From: Solirubrobacteraceae bacterium
GTDB taxonomy: Bacteria > Actinomycetota > Thermoleophilia > Solirubrobacterales > Solirubrobacteraceae
Direction: 5' to 3'
DNA: 33,300 bases
Assembly (NCBI GenBank): GCA_017882465.1
Contig: JADGPN010000017.1
Span: 1-33,300 of the forward strand
Part shown: positions 9,301 through 16,180 of the stretch, piece after piece
Layout of the letters: each line of letters begins with the position of its first letter
Position numbering within the stretch: the first letter of the stretch is position 1
The notes under the pieces: model-generated
What the model saw: the letters and a program-made list of their open reading frames with translations, nothing else
Databases searched by the model: none
What the model was told of the DNA's origin: nothing
Made by a program: the position numbers and the translations under genes

Positions 9301-9578
9301 AGAAGTCGATGACCGCGCTGGCGTTCCTGTTCTCGGTCTTCCTGGCCCGGCCGTGTCCCTTTTACATCCTCGACGAGGTCGAGGCGGCACTCGACGACCT
9401 GAACATCAACCGCTTCCTCGAGCTGCTGGCGCAGTACTCGCAGCGCGCCCAGTTCATCGTCGTCACCCATCAGAAGCGCACGATGGAGGCCGCCGACTCG
9501 CTGTACGGAGTGTCGATGGGATCCGACGGCATCTCCAAGGTGATCTCGCGGCGCCTGCCGCGCGAAGCCGCGGCGTAG
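6357..9578 (+). CDS. smc: chromosome segregation ATPase SMC
   Basis: SMC is the ATPase core of condensin and organises the chromosome with ScpA/ScpB. The 1073-residue product has the N-terminal head with Walker A GPNGSGKS (31-38). Coiled-coil arms run from about 165 to 430 and 600 to 880, with a globular hinge between them. The C-terminal head has signature LSGGEKS (978-984) and Walker B YILDEVEAALDD (near 1003-1014). It is somewhat shorter than the usual ~1180 aa, mostly in the arms. The C-terminal head holds an acidic Pro/Glu/Asp insert of roughly 35 residues around 930-965, just before the strand leading to the signature motif. The start is GTG 6357, 7 nt after rnc. Confidence 0.96.
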   Translation: MHLKSITLKGFKSFPDRTRLEFGPGVSVIVGPNGSGKSNVTDAVLWALGEQSPLAVRGQSMQDVIFGGAPGRQAAKSAEVELVLDDSEGTLGLGVPEISILRRLDRTGEGEYRLAGARCRLVDVIELLSDTGLGKEMHSVISQGRVEAIVTSKPRDRRLLIEEAAGLGKHRKRRRRAQLKLARTQENLDRALDVEREARSRLRPLKRQAEAAELHARLERQTLETRWELARDDLRGRRQALEEASRAAAAARARRETVEGELRAVAKRREEAEGALASRSTRREELSRRSFTAQAAGDRVAYRAEGIRTSAATLAARAARGREALSALAAEAVADVPDEQTADRIAALERELAGLERDREAELARQVAELEEQRSAATAEIAVRDTAAAQAREGRDAGEQRVEQARTALRQAERAVESARREAARVGGELAGVNQFLRGQAGAPGGAAALADELEVETGYELALAAALDGRLRAAVVSDRAAAAALLDRAGPDGGRVLMASERSTRAPDGADPSGPPIAGAQRLADRLRGPADPVALARELLADTWVVDDLGTVPDDFHGVAVNRAGRVFSPLTREVRQAPAVGEDRVLAERNRRERLIRASEQAVQAEVAAGAELDRAAGAVATADAERDGALTAHRAAVRAHDEAAEEERRIGRQIETRRAAPDDGPEGGRRAQIAAELAAERRMAERAERERNERNQRIVRLRAQVARDEALAPLLEALIGTFERAAAVIAEHTREFEAALKADREAGEHVASALRACAQEEAGLQGRLHRENELLTSAEVGAQRARDQASDAETELRELAGALGLEPEAAAEGLGADERQALSTRLERLARRREQLGPVNPLAEAEYAEALEHVEELEAQRTDLETALRELQKLISETDRQIRETFEHTFAAAARNFEELAAQLFPGGRGRLRLVTERDGPARVLGGQAPPAEEGADPAEPATEAEDDEDREDLLGVEIEITPAGKAMKRLTLLSGGEKSMTALAFLFSVFLARPCPFYILDEVEAALDDLNINRFLELLAQYSQRAQFIVVTHQKRTMEAADSLYGVSMGSDGISKVISRRLPREAAA

Positions 9579-9609
9579 GGCCGGACACCCCCGGTCCGCG
9601 CGCCGTTGG

Positions 9610-9615
9610 TAAGGT
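9610..9615 (+). promoter_or_regulatory. -10 element of ftsY
   Basis: TAAGGT ends 11 nt before ATG 9627 in the 48-nt gap after smc. Confidence 0.4.
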
Positions 9616-9626
9616 CGCGCGCCCTG

Positions 9627-10625
9627 ATGGCCCGCGACTGGCGAGATCTCTTCATCGTGGACGGCGCCCCCGCTCCGGGCGGCGAGGACGCCGGCGACCG
9701 GGGCGGGTCCGAGCGCCGGATGGGCCGCTTCCGGCGCCTGCGCGAGAACCTGCGCAAGACGCGCCAGGCGCTGACCAGCGAGATCCAGGCGACGCTGTTC
9801 GAGGATCTCAACGACGAGACCTGGGAGCGCCTCGAGGAGGCCCTGATCTACGCCGACGTCGGAGCCCGGACCACGGCCCAGGTGGTCGAGCAGCTCGAGC
9901 GGGAGGCGACGGGGGGTGAGGTCACCGGCGGGGAGGCGCTCACGCAGCGCCTGACCGAGCTGCTGGCGGACATCGCCCGGACCGGGGATGACCGGATCGA
10001 CATCACCGCCGAGCCGACCGTGATCATGATCGTCGGCGTCAATGGGACCGGCAAGACGACCACGATCGGCAAGCTGGGCTGGCACCTGCGCCAGGAGCTC
10101 GGCCGCAGCGTCGTGCTCGGAGCCGCCGACACCTTCCGCGCCGCGGCGGTGGAGCAGCTCGAGATCTGGGCTGAGCGCGCCGGGGTGCAGCTGGTCAAGG
10201 GGCTCCCGGGGGCGGACCCCGGGTCGGTGGCCTACGACGCCATCGCCACTGGCCGCCGCGAGGGGGCCGACGTGGTGATCATCGACACCGCTGGGCGCCT
10301 GCACACCCAGGACGACCTGATGGCGGAGCTGACCAAGGTGCGCCGTGTGATCTCCAAGCAGATCCCCGAGGCGCCGCACGAGACGCTGCTCACGGTCGAC
10401 GCCACGACCGGTCAGAACGGGCTGCGCCAGGCGCGCCTGTTCGCCGAGGCGGTCGAGGTCACCGGCCTCGTGCTGACCAAGCTCGACGGGACCGCGAAGG
10501 GCGGGATCGCGCTGGCGATCGCGCACGAGCTGGGCATCCCGGTGAAGCTGATCGGGGTGGGGGAGAAGCTCGAGGATCTGCGCCCGTTCGACCCCACGGA
10601 GTTCGCCAGAGCGCTTGTCACCTAG
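9627..10625 (+). CDS. ftsY: signal recognition particle receptor FtsY
   Basis: SRP receptor GTPase that docks Ffh-ribosome complexes at the membrane for co-translational insertion. The 332-residue product has a short charged N-terminal region, the helical N domain (about 35-115) and the G domain. Motifs in the G domain are GVNGTGKT (137-144), DTFRAAA, DTAGRLH and TKLDGTAKGG. It lacks the long acidic A domain of E. coli FtsY, as is common in Gram-positives. I prefer ATG 9627 over ATG 9606 because the -10-like hexamer at 9610-9615 lies between them. Its partner ffh is 2.3 kb downstream, separated by three accessory genes. Confidence 0.96.
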   Translation: MARDWRDLFIVDGAPAPGGEDAGDRGGSERRMGRFRRLRENLRKTRQALTSEIQATLFEDLNDETWERLEEALIYADVGARTTAQVVEQLEREATGGEVTGGEALTQRLTELLADIARTGDDRIDITAEPTVIMIVGVNGTGKTTTIGKLGWHLRQELGRSVVLGAADTFRAAAVEQLEIWAERAGVQLVKGLPGADPGSVAYDAIATGRREGADVVIIDTAGRLHTQDDLMAELTKVRRVISKQIPEAPHETLLTVDATTGQNGLRQARLFAEAVEVTGLVLTKLDGTAKGGIALAIAHELGIPVKLIGVGEKLEDLRPFDPTEFARALVT

Positions 10626-10628
10626 CAT
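10623..10628 (+). promoter_or_regulatory. -10 element of the copper-protein gene
   Basis: TAGCAT overlaps the ftsY stop codon. It would give a ~28-nt leader that contains GGAGGAG at 10653-10659, so this gene has a normal led transcript. Confidence 0.4.
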
Positions 10629-10662
10629 GTGCGCGGGAGGCCCGTGAGCGCTGGAGGAGAGC

Positions 10663-12225
10663 ATGATCAAGAGATCGATGCTGGGAGTGGCTGCGCTTAT
10701 CGCCTGTGCGTTCGCGTGCTCGCCCGCGGTCGCGGGCGCCGCTGCGGGCGTCGAGCACCTGCATTTCCAGGCCGGCCCCTATCTGGTGACTCCGGGCGCC
10801 AACCTGATCCTGCTCGATTCGAACAAGGTCCCCAAGCCGACGCAGGACGGCTACATGATCCGGATGGCGCCGAACCTGCACTATGCCCGCGCCAACGGCT
10901 CCTGCTGCGGCGCGGTGCCACGCGTCGACGTGATCCACCTGCACCACGGAGTGTGGCTCAGCAACGGGGCCCCCGGGGAGGGCGAGGGCAACGGCGGTGG
11001 CGTCTACCCGTTCATGGCCGCCGGCGAGGAGAAGACGGTCTACCAGCTCCCGGCCGGCTATGGCTACCCGATCGGCGCCAAGGACAGGTGGTTCCTGAAC
11101 TACATGATCCACAACCTCACCGCGACGGCGGAGCGGGTCTACATCACCTACGACATCGACTTCGTCCCCTCCACGTCGCCGCAGGCGGCCCCGATCACCC
11201 CGGTGCATCCGATCTGGATGGATGTCGAGGATCACCACATCTATCCGGTGTTCGATGTCCATCGCTACAGCGGGCGCGGGGGCAAGTACACGTTCCCCGA
11301 CATGGCCTCGCACCCGTACTCCGGCGCGCCCCTGAACGAGTTCACCGTCACCCACGCCGGGACGCTGATCGCGACCGCCGGCCACCTGCACCCGGGCGGC
11401 CTGTATGACGACCTCGACCTGATCCGCCCCGGGCTCACTCCGAGCGGCGGGACGATCCCAGGCAGCGTGCCGAACTCGGTGCGGCTGTTCCGCTCCAGCG
11501 CCCATTACTTCGACAAGCGCGGACCGATCTCGTGGGACATGGCGATGACCGGGACCGCGCCCGACTGGCGTCCCGCGGTCAAGCCCGGCGACGTGATGCG
11601 CATCAGCGCCACCTACGAGACGCGGCGCGCCTCGTGGTACGAGTCGATGGGGATCATGGTCGTGTGGGAGGCCGACAACGACCAGACCGGGGTCGATCCG
11701 TTCACCCGGGCGCTGGATGAGACCCGACACGTCACCCACGGCCACCTGCCCGAGAACAACCATCACGGTGGCAGCGCCTTCGCGGGCGTCAACCTGAAGA
11801 AGTTCCCCACCTGCTTCAAGCGCAAGGTGATCATCGGTGGCTTTCACTTCACCCCCGGCGACTTCACCTCCACGGGCAGCGACCGCTGCACCCCGACCGT
11901 GCGGCAGGGACAGTCGATCACGTTCGTCAACAACGACGCCAGCCCATTGTCGCCGGGCGGCCTCCCGTACGCCCCCAGCCCGGCGTACCTGTCCTCGATC
12001 TTCCACTCCGTGACGAACTGTCAGAGTCCATGCGGGCTGGACACGGGGATCTCCTATCCACTGGCCAACGGGGCCGGCAACTACGACTCCGGGCAGCTCG
12101 GGGTGGGGACGCCGGCGATCGGCCGTCTGACCTGGGGCACTCCGAAGAGCCTGAAGCCCGGGACCTACACCTACTTCTGCCGGATCCACCCGTTCATGCG
12201 CGGTGTGTTCAGGGTGATCAAGTAG
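10663..12225 (+). CDS. secreted copper protein: PHM-like monooxygenase fold plus cupredoxin
   Basis: The 520-residue product starts with a signal peptide (about 1-27, ending near AVAGAAA). Residues ~30-340 carry a copper-ligand layout like peptidylglycine alpha-hydroxylating monooxygenase (PHM): HLHH at 92-95, a lone His150 in a strand, HLH at 241-243 and Met329/Met332. PHM uses His-His plus a distant His for one copper, and HxH plus Met for the other, in the same order and similar spacing. Residues ~385-520 look like a cupredoxin: His448, then Cys506-x2-His509-x2-Met512, the amicyanin-type type-1 copper loop. It may oxidise or bind copper outside the cell, the C-terminal domain passing electrons. 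The function is inferred from motifs; a structural or copper-storage role is possible. Strong RBS GGAGGAG. Confidence 0.72.
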   Translation: MIKRSMLGVAALIACAFACSPAVAGAAAGVEHLHFQAGPYLVTPGANLILLDSNKVPKPTQDGYMIRMAPNLHYARANGSCCGAVPRVDVIHLHHGVWLSNGAPGEGEGNGGGVYPFMAAGEEKTVYQLPAGYGYPIGAKDRWFLNYMIHNLTATAERVYITYDIDFVPSTSPQAAPITPVHPIWMDVEDHHIYPVFDVHRYSGRGGKYTFPDMASHPYSGAPLNEFTVTHAGTLIATAGHLHPGGLYDDLDLIRPGLTPSGGTIPGSVPNSVRLFRSSAHYFDKRGPISWDMAMTGTAPDWRPAVKPGDVMRISATYETRRASWYESMGIMVVWEADNDQTGVDPFTRALDETRHVTHGHLPENNHHGGSAFAGVNLKKFPTCFKRKVIIGGFHFTPGDFTSTGSDRCTPTVRQGQSITFVNNDASPLSPGGLPYAPSPAYLSSIFHSVTNCQSPCGLDTGISYPLANGAGNYDSGQLGVGTPAIGRLTWGTPKSLKPGTYTYFCRIHPFMRGVFRVIK

Positions 12226-12240
12226 TCCAGACACCGGCGG

Positions 12241-12253
12241 CACGGGCCCCGTG
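12241..12253 (+). terminator. short GC-rich hairpin after the copper-protein gene
   Basis: CACGGG and CCCGTG form an inverted repeat centred at 12247, 15 nt after the copper-protein stop and before the nfeD promoter. There is no T tract, so it is weak as an intrinsic terminator. Confidence 0.25.
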
Positions 12254-12259
12254 GCGCGG

Positions 12260-12265
12260 TAATCT
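12260..12265 (+). promoter_or_regulatory. -10 element of nfeD
   Basis: TAATCT ends 11 nt before ATG 12277. Confidence 0.45.
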
Positions 12266-12276
12266 CGACGGCTGAG

Positions 12277-12702
12277 ATGTCAGCGACGATCCTGTGGGTG
12301 ATCGCTGCGTGCGCATTCGCCGTCGGCGAGATGCTGACCACGGGTTTCTTCCTGGTGGCGCTCGCGCTCGGTGCCGCGCTCGCGGCGATCACCGACGCCG
12401 CCGGGGCGGGAGGGATCGCGGGGTGGTTCGTGTTTGTGATCTCCTCGCTGCTCACGTTTGGGATCGTGCGGCCGATCGCGCGCTCGCTCCATCCGCCCCC
12501 GATCCGGACGGGATCGGCGGCGCTGGTCGGGAAGCAGGCGATCGTGCTGGAGCGGATCGCCAACGACGAGGGGGCCGGATGCGTGAAGATCGACGGCGAG
12601 ATCTGGACGGCACGTGCCTCCGACGATGACCATGTGATCGAAAGCGGAACCCGGGTCCATGTGGTCGAGATCAAGGGCGCGACGGCGCTGGTAACCGAGT
12701 AG
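12277..12702 (+). CDS. NfeD-like membrane protein
   Basis: Short NfeD family member (141 residues). It has two or three membrane helices in the first ~75 residues and a cytosolic OB-fold domain (about 80-141, including GSAALVGKQAIVLE and SGTRVHVVEIKGATALV). NfeD proteins are normally paired with an SPFH/stomatin-like protein and act in membrane microdomains or quality control. Here the next gene is only the tail of such an SPFH protein, 10 nt downstream. The nfeD gene itself looks complete. Confidence 0.88.
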   Translation: MSATILWVIAACAFAVGEMLTTGFFLVALALGAALAAITDAAGAGGIAGWFVFVISSLLTFGIVRPIARSLHPPPIRTGSAALVGKQAIVLERIANDEGAGCVKIDGEIWTARASDDDHVIESGTRVHVVEIKGATALVTE

Positions 12703-12712
12703 GAGGAACCGG

Positions 12713-12901
12713 ATGGCGGAGCAATGCTTCACCGTGACCGACGCCAAGTCTGCGACCAGCTACCAGTATCTTCAGGTGTTGCCCCAGCTCGCTCAGGGGG
12801 ATGCCAACAACGTGTTCGTGATCCCGTCTGAGTTCGCCGAGGCGTTCGGCGGCTTCGGCGAGGCGCTCGGTCTACACGAGTCCGGCGCCCCCGACTCGTG
12901 A
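12713..12901 (+). pseudogene. C-terminal remnant of an SPFH/stomatin-like protein
   Basis: The 62-residue frame contains YQYLQVLPQLAQGDANNVFV followed by IPSEFAEAFGGFGEALG. This matches the very end of actinobacterial SPFH/Band 7 proteins (family pattern YQYLQ.LPQ.A.G..N..W.IPSE....L.G). The N-terminal membrane helix, the SPFH domain and the coiled coil are absent, and there is no room for them upstream because nfeD ends 10 nt before. The frame has its own start and a good GAGGA ribosome site about 5 nt upstream of ATG 12713. It may therefore be an internal deletion that fused the original start to the tail, and it could still be translated. It could also be a retained mini-protein; I favour gene decay. 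Confidence 0.7.
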
Positions 12902-12945
12902 GTTCGCCACCAACCATCTGATCGCTCCCAGCCGCTGAGACCACC

Positions 12946-14277
12946 ATGTTCGACTCGCTAGCCGACAAGCTTCAGGCCACCCTCGCCGACGTGCGCGGGC
13001 GGGGCACGCTGACCGAGGACGATGTCTCGGCGGCGATGCGCGAGATCCGTCTGGCGCTGCTCGAGGCGGACGTGAACTTCAAGGTCGTGAAGAGCTTCAC
13101 CAGCGCCGTCAAGGAGCGCGCGCTCGGAGCCAACATCGTCGGGCAGCTGAATCCCGGCCAGCAGGTGGTCAAGATCGTCAGCGACGAGCTGACCGAGCTG
13201 ATGGGCGGCGCGGCCCGCGAGCTCTCCTTCTCGCCGCGGCCGCCGACCGTGATCGTGATGGCGGGACTGCAGGGCTCGGGCAAGACGACGGCCACCGCCA
13301 AGCTGGCGCGCTACCTGCACGAGGAGCACGGCTCCTCGGTCGCCGTCGCCGCCTGCGACGTGTACCGGCCGGCGGCGGTGGATCAGCTGATCAAGGTCGG
13401 CACCCAGGCCGGCGCCGACGTCTACGAGCAGGGAACCGACCGGGATCCGGTCAAGATCGCCGCCTGGGCGCGCGACCGGGCCCAGTCCGAGGGCAAGGAC
13501 GTGCTGATCATCGACACCAGCGGCCGGCTGCATGTCGACGAGGCGCTGATGACCGAGCTGGCCCAGATCAAGAAGGCGGTCAAGCCGCATGACGTGCTCC
13601 TGGTCGTGGACGCGATGACCGGTCAGGATGCGGTTGCGGTGGCCGAGCAGTTCGCCGAGGTGGTGCAGTTCGACGGGGTGGTCATGACCAAGCTCGACGG
13701 CGACGCGCGCGGTGGCGCGGCGCTGTCGGTGAAGGCGATCACCGGTAAGCCGATCCTGTTCGCCTCCACGGGCGAGAAGCTCGACCAGTTCGAGAAGTTC
13801 CACCCCGACCGGATGGCCCAGCGGATCCTCGGGATGGGCGACGTGATGACCCTGATCGAGAAGGCCCAGGGCGCTTACGACGAGGAGCAGGCGGCGGACC
13901 TCGAGCGCAAGATCCGCAAGCAGGAGTTCGGGCTCGACGACTTCCTCGAGCAGATGCGGCAGGTCCGCCGCCTCGGGCCGCTGCAGTCTCTGCTGGGGAT
14001 GATCCCGGGCGTCGGCAAGGAGCTGAAGGGCGTGAAGCTCGACGAGCGCGAGTTCGATCGCCTGCAGGCGATCATCCTGTCGATGACCCCTCACGAGCGC
14101 CGTCACCCGGAGCTGATCAAGGGATCCCGGCGGCTGCGGATCGCGCGCGGATCGGGGACCAACGTGCAGGCGGTCAAGGCGCTGATCAAGCAGTTCGATC
14201 AGATGCGCAAGGTCATGCGGCAGGTGTCCCAGGGGCGGACGCCGGACCTCGGCGCGCTGATGCGACAGGGTCGCTGA
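12946..14277 (+). CDS. ffh: signal recognition particle protein Ffh
   Basis: SRP54-type GTPase that binds signal peptides and SRP RNA. The 443-residue product has the N domain (1-~95) and the G domain, with GLQGSGKT at 107-114, CDVYRPAA, DTSGRLH and TKLDGDARGG. The methionine-containing M domain follows (about 300-443), including the SRP-RNA-binding stretch near GSGTNVQ. Length is slightly below the usual ~450-520 aa because the C-terminal tail is short. The start is ATG 12946, within a 44-nt gap after the SPFH remnant; I see no clear Shine-Dalgarno or TAnnnT there. Confidence 0.97.
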   Translation: MFDSLADKLQATLADVRGRGTLTEDDVSAAMREIRLALLEADVNFKVVKSFTSAVKERALGANIVGQLNPGQQVVKIVSDELTELMGGAARELSFSPRPPTVIVMAGLQGSGKTTATAKLARYLHEEHGSSVAVAACDVYRPAAVDQLIKVGTQAGADVYEQGTDRDPVKIAAWARDRAQSEGKDVLIIDTSGRLHVDEALMTELAQIKKAVKPHDVLLVVDAMTGQDAVAVAEQFAEVVQFDGVVMTKLDGDARGGAALSVKAITGKPILFASTGEKLDQFEKFHPDRMAQRILGMGDVMTLIEKAQGAYDEEQAADLERKIRKQEFGLDDFLEQMRQVRRLGPLQSLLGMIPGVGKELKGVKLDEREFDRLQAIILSMTPHERRHPELIKGSRRLRIARGSGTNVQAVKALIKQFDQMRKVMRQVSQGRTPDLGALMRQGR

Positions 14278-14310
14278 GAGGCGCGCGCCGCGTGGATTCC
14301 ACATACCCGC

Positions 14311-14316
14311 TAACCT
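14311..14316 (+). promoter_or_regulatory. -10 element of the rpsP operon
   Basis: TAACCT ends 10 nt before ATG 14327; no Shine-Dalgarno is evident. Confidence 0.45.
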
Positions 14317-14326
14317 CATCGCGCTC

Positions 14327-14581
14327 ATGGCAGTCAGACTCAGATTGACCCGCGTCGGCGGGCGAAAGAATCCGATCTGGCGCGTCGTCGTCGCCGATCA
14401 GCGCTCCAAGCGCGACGGTCGCGTGATCGAGACCGTCGGGCATTACAACGCCCAGACCGACCCGTCGACCATCGTGCTCGACGAGGAGCGCATCCGGGAT
14501 TGGCTCTCGCGCGGCGCTCAGCCGAGCGAAACCGTGCGCAAGCTGCTGCGCACGCAGGGCATCACCCCCGCCGGCCGTTAG
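14327..14581 (+). CDS. rpsP: 30S ribosomal protein S16
   Basis: Small-subunit assembly protein. The 84-residue product has the S16 opening VRLRLTRVGGRKNPIWRVVV and the PSTIVLDEERIRDWLSRGAQPSETV segment, with normal length. It heads the conserved rpsP-khpA-rimM-trmD-rplS operon. The -10-like TAACCT close to the start suggests a very short leader. Confidence 0.97.
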   Translation: MAVRLRLTRVGGRKNPIWRVVVADQRSKRDGRVIETVGHYNAQTDPSTIVLDEERIRDWLSRGAQPSETVRKLLRTQGITPAGR

Positions 14582-14596
14582 CGGCACCGCCGGCCG

Positions 14597-14833
14597 ATGA
14601 AGGAACTGCTCGAGTACCTGGCGCGGGGGCTCGTCGAGCATCCCGCCGACGTGCGCGTGACCGAGGTCCAGGAGCAGGACGGAACCATCATCCTGGAGCT
14701 GTCGGTGGCCCAGGACGACTACGGCAACGTGATCGGCAGGGGTGGGCGCACGGCGTCCGCGCTGCGCACGGTGATCAAGGCCGCGGCGGTCAAGGACAAG
14801 CGCCGCGTGTTCGTGGACATCGTCGACTCTTGA
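14597..14833 (+). CDS. khpA: KH-domain RNA-binding protein KhpA
   Basis: Small single-KH-domain protein (78 aa) that binds RNA. In Gram-positives KhpA works with KhpB and affects cell division and envelope genes. The KH GxxG loop is IGRGGRTA, followed by the helix SALRTVIKAAAVKDKRRV. It is placed between rpsP and rimM, 15 nt after rpsP, as usual in Gram-positive genomes. Its stop overlaps the rimM start (TTGA). Confidence 0.92.
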   Translation: MKELLEYLARGLVEHPADVRVTEVQEQDGTIILELSVAQDDYGNVIGRGGRTASALRTVIKAAAVKDKRRVFVDIVDS

Positions 14834-15330
14834 GCGAACCCGGCCCGGGATGGTTGCGCGCGGGCGGGGTCGGCCGCCCGCACGGGCTCGACGGGAGCTT
14901 TCACGTCTGGCAGCCGAGCGCGGAGCTGCTGGGCCTCGGGAGCGTCGTGTGGATCGCCGGTCGCGAGCTGCCGATCGTTCGCCGGGCGGGAACGGACCGG
15001 CAGCCGATCCTGCGGCTGGAGGGCTGCGAGAGCCGAGCCGACGCCGAGGCGCTGCGAGGCGAGCTGCTGTTCGTGCTGCGAACCTCGGCGCCGCCCCTGG
15101 GCGAGGACGAGTGGTGGGCGGAGGATCTCGAAGGCTGCACGGTTCGCGACGGCGGTCGCGAGATCGGCACCGTCAAGCGGCTGCTGGCGCTGCCGTCCTG
15201 CGAGGTGCTCGAGGTCGATCGCGCCGGCCAAGGCGCCGATCTGCTCATCCCGCTGGTCCGCGATGCCGTTCGCTCGGTCGATCTCGAGCACCGGGAGATC
15301 GATGTCGACATGCGGTTCCTGGGCCACTGA
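14830..15330 (+). CDS. rimM: ribosome maturation factor RimM
   Basis: 16S rRNA processing/30S maturation factor that binds S19. The 166-residue product has the N-terminal RimM barrel (RAGGVGRPHGLDGSFHV near residues 10-26) and the C-terminal PRC barrel (WWAEDLEGCTV and LIPLVRDAV). I chose TTG 14830 because it overlaps the khpA stop by 4 nt and gives the usual short lead before the GRPHG motif; no ATG or GTG fits. trmD follows after 6 nt, the common rimM-trmD pair. Confidence 0.93.
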   Translation: MSEPGPGWLRAGGVGRPHGLDGSFHVWQPSAELLGLGSVVWIAGRELPIVRRAGTDRQPILRLEGCESRADAEALRGELLFVLRTSAPPLGEDEWWAEDLEGCTVRDGGREIGTVKRLLALPSCEVLEVDRAGQGADLLIPLVRDAVRSVDLEHREIDVDMRFLGH

Positions 15331-15336
15331 GTCACG

Positions 15337-16020
15337 ATGGAGATCGACGTCTTCACGCTCTTCCCACCCGCCTTCGCGTGGTTCGAGGGCCAGCGGCACG
15401 TGGCCAACGCGATCGCGTCCGGGCTGCGACTCGGGTACGTCAACTACCGCGACCACACCCCCCTGAGCTCAGGGCAGGTGGACGACACGCCGTTCGGTGG
15501 TGGCGCCGGCATGGTCCTGCGAGTGGATGTCGTCGAGGCGGCGCTGCAGGCCAGATACGGGCGTGATCCGGTCAAGTTGAGGACCGAGCGCCGCGTGATC
15601 GCGCTCACGCCGGGCGGCCGGGTGCTCGATGACGCGCTGGTCGACGAGCTGGCCGGTGAGCCTGCGCTGACGCTGCTCTCGGGCCGCTACGAGGGATTTG
15701 ACGAGCGCGTGCTCGAGCACCTGGCCACCGATCGGGTGTCGATCGGGCGCTACGTGCTGGCGGGCGGCGAGCTGGCGGCGATGGTGCTCTGCGACGCGGT
15801 GCTGCGCAAACTGCCGGGAGCGCTCGGCCACGAGGAATCGGCGGTCGAGGAGTCGTTCAGCCGGGCACTGGACGGTGCGCCCGAGTATCCGCACTACACG
15901 CGCCCGGCCGAGTATCGGGGCTGGACCGTGCCCGGCGTTCTCCTCTCGGGTCATCACGCCCGGATTCGCGATTGGCGCCTGGAGCAAAGCCGGCGGCGGG
16001 CCGCGGGTGAGCCCGGCTGA
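15337..16020 (+). CDS. trmD: tRNA (guanine-37-N1)-methyltransferase TrmD
   Basis: Methylates G37 in tRNAs reading CNN codons, preventing frameshifting. The 227-residue product shows the SPOUT trefoil-knot SAM site as [12 protein letters not shown] and [16 protein letters not shown]. It also has [13 protein letters not shown] near the N-terminus and the C-terminal helical tRNA-binding region ending in [13 protein letters not shown]. Length is normal. ATG 15337 lies 6 nt after rimM. Confidence 0.97.
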   Translation: MEIDVFTLFPPAFAWFEGQRHVANAIASGLRLGYVNYRDHTPLSSGQVDDTPFGGGAGMVLRVDVVEAALQARYGRDPVKLRTERRVIALTPGGRVLDDALVDELAGEPALTLLSGRYEGFDERVLEHLATDRVSIGRYVLAGGELAAMVLCDAVLRKLPGALGHEESAVEESFSRALDGAPEYPHYTRPAEYRGWTVPGVLLSGHHARIRDWRLEQSRRRAAGEPG

Positions 16021-16073
16021 GCAGCCGCTGGGGACGGGTTTGAGCCGTGCTGCGGGGCCGACAGACTCTCCGC

Positions 16074-16079
16074 TACCAT
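16074..16079 (+). promoter_or_regulatory. -10 element of the rplS leader
   Basis: TACCAT lies 101 nt upstream of the rplS ATG. If used, it gives a leader of about 95 nt, unlike the near-leaderless heads elsewhere in the window. Confidence 0.35.
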
Positions 16080-16082
16080 TGA

Positions 16083-16178
16083 CCGCCCGCGCGGGCGGGG
16101 ACCGGTGGGGTTCCTATCAGCCCGCCACCAGCTTGACGGCGACCGCCGCCGGCGGAGCCGGTGGGGCGCGTTTTCTTT
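16083..16178 (+). promoter_or_regulatory. structured rplS leader with pre-start T tract
   Basis: The 160-nt trmD-rplS gap has no gene. It contains a perfect 16-bp palindrome at 16083-16098 (CCGCCCGC then GCGGGCGG), a 10-bp palindrome at 16146-16155 (CCGCC then GGCGG) and CCACC (16128-16132) that can pair with GGTGG near 16160-16164. These are followed by TTTTCTTT at 16171-16178, only 2 nt before the ATG. A GC-rich fold plus a T run could act as an attenuator or ribosomal-protein-binding leader. No Shine-Dalgarno is evident. I cannot assign it to a known L19 leader family. Confidence 0.4.
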
Positions 16179-16180
16179 CC

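Noticed and set aside
7215-10670. Very long open frame (1151 codons) on the minus strand across smc and ftsY
   Set aside because: Shadow of GC-rich coding on the plus strand; its translation is Leu/Arg/Gly/His-rich without motifs, while smc and ftsY carry all family signatures.
10618-12243. 541-codon minus-strand frame opposite the copper protein
   Set aside because: Low-complexity composition with no signal or domain; the plus-strand frame has a signal peptide, RBS and copper ligands.
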